Position numbers and translations under genes: made by a program | In this document: positions 8,080-11,481 of the stretch, in pieces | Layout: each line of letters opens with the position of its first letter | How positions within the stretch are numbered: the first letter of the stretch is position 1 | The notes under the pieces: generated by a model | Databases searched by the model: none | Seen by the model: the letters and a program-made list of their open reading frames with translations, nothing else | What the model was told of the DNA's origin: nothing | Source of the DNA: Planctomycetota bacterium | Lineage (GTDB): Bacteria; Planctomycetota; Phycisphaerae; WQYP01 | NCBI GenBank assembly: GCA_021805585.1 | Contig: JAJZEY010000161.1 | Location: forward strand, 1 to 11,481 | DNA: 11,481 bases | Reading direction: 5' to 3'

Positions 8080-8108
8080 CCGGACGTTTTTTGACACACC
8101 GGTGCCGC
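8063..8108. repeat. Perfect 12-bp inverted repeat spanning the clpV stop codon
   Basis: GCGGCACCGGTG (8063-8074) and CACCGGTGCCGC (8097-8108) are exact reverse complements. The 22-nt interval holds the clpV stop TAA (8077-8079) and a T6 run (8087-8092). Each arm also contains the self-complementary octamer CACCGGTG. As RNA this would form a strong stem, but the T-run is inside the loop and not after the stem, so it is not a normal intrinsic terminator. It may stabilise the mRNA 3' end, act in rho-dependent termination or bind a protein; the sequence does not decide. Confidence 0.6.
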
Positions 8109-8194
8109 GAAATGGGTGCCGGCATTGGTCGGCGGTTGCCGGAAATAAGCCGCTGGTTATTGAATCGCTTTTTTGACTTTTAAGGAGTTTTAAC
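8080..8194. other. clpV to nitrilase-fold gene spacer
   Basis: 115 bp without a protein-coding candidate. Besides the inverted repeat it has a weak AT stem (AATAA 8144-8148 with TTATT 8157-8161) followed a few bases later by a second T6 run (8169-8174 region), which could be a poor terminator. A perfect TTGACA occurs at 8091-8096 but has no acceptable -10 element at 16-18 bp. The AAGGAG at 8182-8187 is the ribosome binding site of the next gene. Confidence 0.4.
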
Positions 8195-9265
8195 ATGCGT
8201 ATTTTTGCGGCCATTCTTCGGGAGCCGACTGCTGTTCCGCGCAGCTACCAGCTTAACGGTCTAGGCAAGGCCCGTGTGGACCTTGAAGCCATTGAAAAAT
8301 ATGTAGCCGAGGCATGGCAGCGTATTACCACGATGCGCGAAGCCCACCCGGTGGTCGGCTGGCAGGCGGTTTTTCTTGCCCCGGAATATTATTTTTCCAA
8401 TCAGCGGAATTTGAATGATCGATTTTATTCCCATGATGTGAAACGTTTTATTCTTCAAGGCCTGGCGGGGCTGGCCAAAAAATATCCGAAACTTCTGATT
8501 GTCCCCGGCACCGTGCTTTGGACCAAAGACGTCGCGGATACTCTGACTGACGGCACCAAGAAGACCAACTTGAAACGCCTCGAAAAAGTAATCAAGCGCA
8601 GCGAGCTGGCCCATCAGCGATTTAAAACCAACATTTTCAGTCAAGGCTGGAACCATACCGGCGACATGCAGTCTCCGGATGTCAAAATCGCCCAGAACAT
8701 CGCCTACGTCTGTCTGGGTTCAGAAATGATCAAGTACCAGAAGGTCGGTAATTATAAGGAAGTGGAAAACGAGAAAGGCAACATTTATTTTGCGCCAGGA
8801 AGTATCGCCGGGCGATTCAGCGTCGGCGGAGTCAAATACGGTCTGGAAATCTGCATGGACCATGCATTGGGGGCGCTGCAAACCACCGTTCCTTCTCAGG
8901 GGCAGGTGCATGTTCAGCTTATTGTTTCCTCTTTCGTTTCTTTTAAACAGCGCGATGCGGCACCGGTCACGTTCCACTCCTCCACCCATTCCAGTGATTT
9001 AATCGCCAAAACCGACACGGGCGAGTATGGCAAGCCGGGCGAGGTGAAGGGAACCGTCACGGAAATTATAAATCCCGGAACCAAACAGGTCCGGTTCATG
9101 CCGGGCGGTGGCGGACGTGTTGCCGCCGGATTCAAACAGAATCCCTATAAATCTGGTCCGCTCACGGTTTGGGCCGTGGATCTGGATGACAAAAAGCTCG
9201 GCATCAACGACCACGGTTCGTACAAGCTGAAAGATACCGCGCTGTCCGCGGTCAAAGGTGTTTAA
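8195..9265 (+). CDS. Predicted nitrilase-superfamily (carbon-nitrogen hydrolase) protein in T6SS locus
   Basis: 356-residue protein with the three catalytic positions of the nitrilase superfamily in the right order and context: Glu64 in LAPEYYF, Lys183 in YQKVGNY and Cys220 in YGLEICMDHA. The strand before the lysine (AQNIAYVCLGSEM) and the stretch between Lys and Cys (YFAPGS then RFSVGGVKYGLEIC) match the usual 'N.a.v...G', 'f.pG' and 'G.kiGl.IC.D' blocks, and Lys to Cys is 37 residues as expected. Members hydrolyse or condense non-peptide C-N bonds (amides, nitriles, carbamoyl groups); the substrate cannot be told from sequence. Glu to Lys is 119 residues, roughly 50 more than common, filled by a Lys-rich segment (about 112-163), and the region after about 250 is also unusual. 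No signal peptide or membrane segment is seen. ATG 8195 follows AAGGAG by 7 nt. The gene sits where H1-type clusters have vgrG; a role as effector, modifier or passenger is inference. Confidence 0.85.
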   Translation: MRIFAAILREPTAVPRSYQLNGLGKARVDLEAIEKYVAEAWQRITTMREAHPVVGWQAVFLAPEYYFSNQRNLNDRFYSHDVKRFILQGLAGLAKKYPKLLIVPGTVLWTKDVADTLTDGTKKTNLKRLEKVIKRSELAHQRFKTNIFSQGWNHTGDMQSPDVKIAQNIAYVCLGSEMIKYQKVGNYKEVENEKGNIYFAPGSIAGRFSVGGVKYGLEICMDHALGALQTTVPSQGQVHVQLIVSSFVSFKQRDAAPVTFHSSTHSSDLIAKTDTGEYGKPGEVKGTVTEIINPGTKQVRFMPGGGGRVAAGFKQNPYKSGPLTVWAVDLDDKKLGINDHGSYKLKDTALSAVKGV

Positions 9266-9347
9266 CCGGCCCGCTATGGTGTTCGCGAAGGCTTTCGTAT
9301 TCGTCCGGACGAGGCAGGCCGGCTCTGGTTCGCTGGCTTGGCACGTT

Positions 9348-9365
9348 GTGGCAAAGAATTGCCGC
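9348..9365 (+). promoter_or_regulatory. Hairpin in spacer before the unknown gene
   Basis: GTGGCAA (9348-9354) pairs with TTGCCGC (9359-9365), with one G-U wobble, around the loop AGAA. It lies 78 bp before the next start codon. The structure is seen; its role is unknown. Confidence 0.35.
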
Positions 9366-9432
9366 CGATCTGGCCGGTTGTCCGCCGTGCCGCCGAGGGC
9401 GTAGAATCCGCCCATACTGGTTTTGGGCTTTT

Positions 9433-9437
9433 GGAAG
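9433..9437 (+). promoter_or_regulatory. Ribosome binding site deciding the start at 9444
   Basis: GGAAG ends 6 nt before ATG 9444. An in-frame TTG at 9423 lies upstream of this site and has none of its own, so 9444 is preferred. Confidence 0.75.
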
Positions 9438-9443
9438 AAAATT

Positions 9444-11387
9444 ATGGCCGCTTCGAATCTTTCCCCCGCCATGCCGGATGGCTTTGAAGCCTGTCCGCTG
9501 AATCCGGAAATGGATTCCGGCGTGCGCATCTGTCTGGTTGTTCGAACAAAGGCGGATGCGGTTGCCGGCTGGTTCCTTCCCTTGGGTGAATCGTTCGATT
9601 CGCGTTCTTTTCTCGGCTGTCTGACCGACCAGCGCGGCGCTGTGCTTCAATGGATTCAAATCCGCCTGCAAACCACCGATATTGCCGAACAGGGGCCGGA
9701 AAGCGCCGGTGAACTCTGGACCAATCATCGGCTTGATCTGCGCTGGCAAAATGACTGCAAGGCCGGTGCAGATTCACTGGCCCTTCGCGGCCAATGGGAA
9801 TCCGAGCATCCGGTACCGCTGTTTTTTGATTCGGCAACCCGCAGGCTCACCCCCCTTGTTGATTCAGATTCCGGCCAGACCTGGCGGCTTTGCACGAATG
9901 ACGCACTTCTAGCCTCCTGCGGCCTGCCTCCCTATGCGACATCACTGTACAGATATTTGTATGTCACATTCACTGACGGCCGGTCCCATTTTCTGGCGGT
10001 TCAGGATGACGCCCCGCAAAATGAATCCGTCGCGCTTTTGCGCGACGTAATGACCGGCAATGGCCGCCGGCCGTGGAACCCCGCCGGCGGTTTGATGCGC
10101 CTAATGCGATGGAACAGCATGGTCACCGGAGCCTTTCTGGATGTACTTGCCGGATTGCCTTACGAGGCGAAGTCGGCCGGCAAAGTTCCCGCCGATTTTG
10201 ACAATCTTGGCCGAATTCTTAAGGACACCGGCGAAACGCTGTCCGCGGGCACTGTTTTTCTTGGCCGCCATGGCCAGCGCGGGCGCATTATAGAAAGCCT
10301 GCACCTGAAACTTAAATTTCTGGCCGACGCCGTCGATTGCGTCCGCCGCTTTACACACGGCACCCACCGGCCACTGCTGAATCTGCGGGCGGAAAGCTTT
10401 CAAACGCATCTGGCCGCGCCAAGCGTTGCGCTGCCGTTTCTCTGGACGGCAAGTCTTGAACTTGTCGACTTCGGCCATGCCGTTGAGCTGGAAATTCCGG
10501 GTTCAGACAGCGTTTTTATGGACGGAATTCCCGCGTCGCCGGATGTTTACAAACCCGCCTTCGATACCCGGCCACTGGTTACGGAAAAGGCGGTGCTGCG
10601 TCTAAGGTCCGTGACCACGGCGCCTGATGGCACCTGCATCGTGGATGGCACATTGGCCAATCTTGAAGGAATCGTGCCGCAGCCGTCGGATCTGGTGTGC
10701 GTTCGTGCGGCCTTGGCCGATCAACGCATTCTGTTGACCGGTTCGGCGGAAACGCAATCCGCCCTGGCGGCCGGCGAGGTGCGCTTTAGATCCAATCGTT
10801 TTCCACTGACAGGCGAACTGTTAACCGCCATGCAGGCCGCCCAAGGGACCGCGTTTCAGCCAGTGCGATTGCAATGTCTGCCGCGGAAGGACACCGCATT
10901 CGATCTTTACGCCCTGACGGTTCTGGCGTTGCGGGCACTGGTGGTACATCCCGGCAATCCGCTGCCGGTTGCAGTGGATGAACTGCGGGGTTTTGTCGCC
11001 CAGATTGCCCGCGAATTTTCAGCGGACAAGCCGCTGCCCCAGCGCGTCGCCGACCTGCTACTTGCCGATAACAGGTGGAACAAGTCCCTCGGCGCCCAGA
11101 ACGTCTTCCCCGGACCGCCTGGCGACGAAGCGGCCGGCGAATTGATTCCCGCCGGGCTTTGGACGCATGTCGTGGCGCTGCTGGTGCGCATGGTGCCCGC
11201 GGCCGGCCCTGACAGTTTTTGCCGCACATACGGTATAATACCGCCCGCCGGAATGGCCGGCCTGCTGGATCCAGTGGTCGATGTGTTATCGCGGCTCTTG
11301 ATTCAGACCAGAAGCCTGATTGTCATTGACTGGCAGGTGAACCGTGAGGTTCACGCCGTGATTCGCCGATTTCAGTTGGGATTGTAG
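9444..11387 (+). CDS. Uncharacterised 647-residue protein, T6SS-linked by position
   Basis: I do not recognise this family. The protein is 647 residues, soluble-looking, with no signal peptide and no clear membrane segment. Visible layout: an N-terminal beta-type region (about 25-75, RICLVVRTK and QWIQIRLQ); a segment with LYRYLYVTFTDGRSHFLAV (168-186); a helical middle (about 213-300); a probable beta-rich part (about 335-480) including ELEIPGSD and EVRFRSNRFPLTG; and an alpha-helical C-terminus (about 485-647) with NRWNKSLGAQN (543-553), LWTHVVALLVRMVP (572-585), GPDSFCRTYG (588-597) and a final IDWQVNREVHAVIRRF. The dense aromatic and conserved-looking motifs suggest a real structured protein under selection, and base composition resembles the T6SS genes. 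No catalytic signature was identified. It follows the nitrilase-fold gene in the same direction; it could be its partner, an immunity or adaptor protein, or an extra structural subunit, none of which the sequence proves. Confidence 0.85.
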   Translation: MAASNLSPAMPDGFEACPLNPEMDSGVRICLVVRTKADAVAGWFLPLGESFDSRSFLGCLTDQRGAVLQWIQIRLQTTDIAEQGPESAGELWTNHRLDLRWQNDCKAGADSLALRGQWESEHPVPLFFDSATRRLTPLVDSDSGQTWRLCTNDALLASCGLPPYATSLYRYLYVTFTDGRSHFLAVQDDAPQNESVALLRDVMTGNGRRPWNPAGGLMRLMRWNSMVTGAFLDVLAGLPYEAKSAGKVPADFDNLGRILKDTGETLSAGTVFLGRHGQRGRIIESLHLKLKFLADAVDCVRRFTHGTHRPLLNLRAESFQTHLAAPSVALPFLWTASLELVDFGHAVELEIPGSDSVFMDGIPASPDVYKPAFDTRPLVTEKAVLRLRSVTTAPDGTCIVDGTLANLEGIVPQPSDLVCVRAALADQRILLTGSAETQSALAAGEVRFRSNRFPLTGELLTAMQAAQGTAFQPVRLQCLPRKDTAFDLYALTVLALRALVVHPGNPLPVAVDELRGFVAQIAREFSADKPLPQRVADLLLADNRWNKSLGAQNVFPGPPGDEAAGELIPAGLWTHVVALLVRMVPAAGPDSFCRTYGIIPPAGMAGLLDPVVDVLSRLLIQTRSLIVIDWQVNREVHAVIRRFQLGL

Positions 11388-11445
11388 CCCCCCGCGATAA
11401 TCCCTCCTGATCCCGCGGCCATCCATGAATTGAAAGGTCTGCACT

Positions 11446-11481
11446 ATGAAGTCATTTTGTAACGGAAAAAGGCTCGTGCTG
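11446..11481 (+). CDS. Start of a further gene (partial at right edge)
   Basis: ATG 11446 is preceded by AAAGG (11433-11437) at 8 nt, the same kind of site as the other genes here. Only 12 codons are visible, reading MKSFCNGKRLVL. A short basic stretch followed by hydrophobic residues could be the beginning of a signal peptide, for example of an exported protein or lipoprotein, but 12 residues are too few to say. It lies 58 bp after the unknown gene and may belong to the same transcript. Confidence 0.55.
   Translation, partial: MKSFCNGKRLVL

Larger units (their letters stand above)
9266..9443. other. Spacer upstream of the 647-residue gene, with hairpin
   Basis: 178 bp with no credible gene. 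It contains a 7-bp stem (9348-9354 with 9359-9365, tetraloop AGAA, one G-U pair) and, overlapping it, a near-palindrome TTGGCAC GTT GTGGCAA (9338-9354). The stem has no T-run after it, so it is not an intrinsic terminator; it could be a leader structure or protein site. No promoter with good spacing was found. Confidence 0.4.

Noticed and set aside
8091..8119. Perfect TTGACA as a -35 promoter box
   Set aside because: No sequence resembling TATAAT occurs 16-18 bp downstream, and the hexamer lies in the loop and right arm region of the inverted repeat.
9335..9353. Sigma54-like element TGGCAC...GGCA
   Set aside because: The GG and GC dinucleotides are 9 nt apart and not the required 10, so the -24/-12 spacing fails. 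A similar near-match at 263-276 fails for the same reason.
9276..9404. Small + strand frame of 42 codons in the spacer after the nitrilase-like gene
   Set aside because: There is no ribosome binding site upstream and the peptide is Arg/Val-rich noise typical of a shifted frame.
8999..9529. 176-codon minus-strand frame covering the spacer before the unknown gene
   Set aside because: It overlaps the ends of two well-supported + strand genes and its translation shows no family features, so it is not a credible antisense or immunity gene.
11391..11418. CCGCG...CGCGG inverted repeat as a terminator after the unknown gene
   Set aside because: The arms are only 5 bp with a long loop and no T-run follows.

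Overview
The window holds most of one type VI secretion system (T6SS) gene cluster, and every real gene lies on the + strand. In order it contains the 3' end of tssC (sheath large subunit), hcp/tssD (inner tube), tagJ/impE (sheath/ClpV accessory protein), tssE (gp25-like baseplate), tssF and tssG (baseplate), and tssH/clpV (sheath-disassembling AAA+ ATPase). After these come two genes that are not T6SS core components: a predicted nitrilase-superfamily (carbon-nitrogen hydrolase) protein and a 647-residue protein I do not recognise. The first 12 codons of another gene run off the right edge.

Layout. 1-182 is the tssC tail. 183-385 is a 203-bp spacer with a perfect dyad ahead of hcp. hcp (386-886) is followed by a convincing factor-independent terminator (997-1029). 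tagJ, tssE, tssF and tssG (1058-5252) are packed tightly: 15 bp between tagJ and tssE, a 1-nt stop/start overlap for tssE/tssF, and a 37-bp overlap for tssF/tssG. clpV (5287-8079) follows after 34 bp. Its stop codon sits in the loop of a perfect 12-bp inverted repeat. The nitrilase-fold gene (8195-9265) and the unknown gene (9444-11387) are separated from their neighbours by 115- and 178-bp spacers, so they look like looser additions to the core operon.

How the parts work together. TssC (with TssB, outside the window) forms the contractile sheath around an Hcp tube. TssE, TssF and TssG are baseplate wedge components on which tube and sheath assemble. ClpV recycles the contracted sheath, and TagJ is a sheath/ClpV-associated accessory found in one T6SS clade. 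From general knowledge, the order tssC-hcp-tagJ-tssE-tssF-tssG-clpV matches the Pseudomonas aeruginosa H1-T6SS. There a vgrG spike gene follows clpV; here that position holds the nitrilase-fold gene. The best novelty candidate is therefore the pair after clpV: a cytoplasmic-looking enzyme with a complete Glu-Lys-Cys triad, and a large unknown protein.

Organism. The genes are moderately GC-rich, with clear AAAGG/AAGGAG-type ribosome binding sites and a tagJ-type T6SS. This fits a Gram-negative bacterium. The protein sequences do not let me name the phylum; a lineage outside the well-studied Proteobacteria, such as the Planctomycetota group, is only a low-confidence guess. No rRNA, tRNA, CRISPR array, insertion sequence or integrase was seen, and no stretch over 300 bp lacks a gene.
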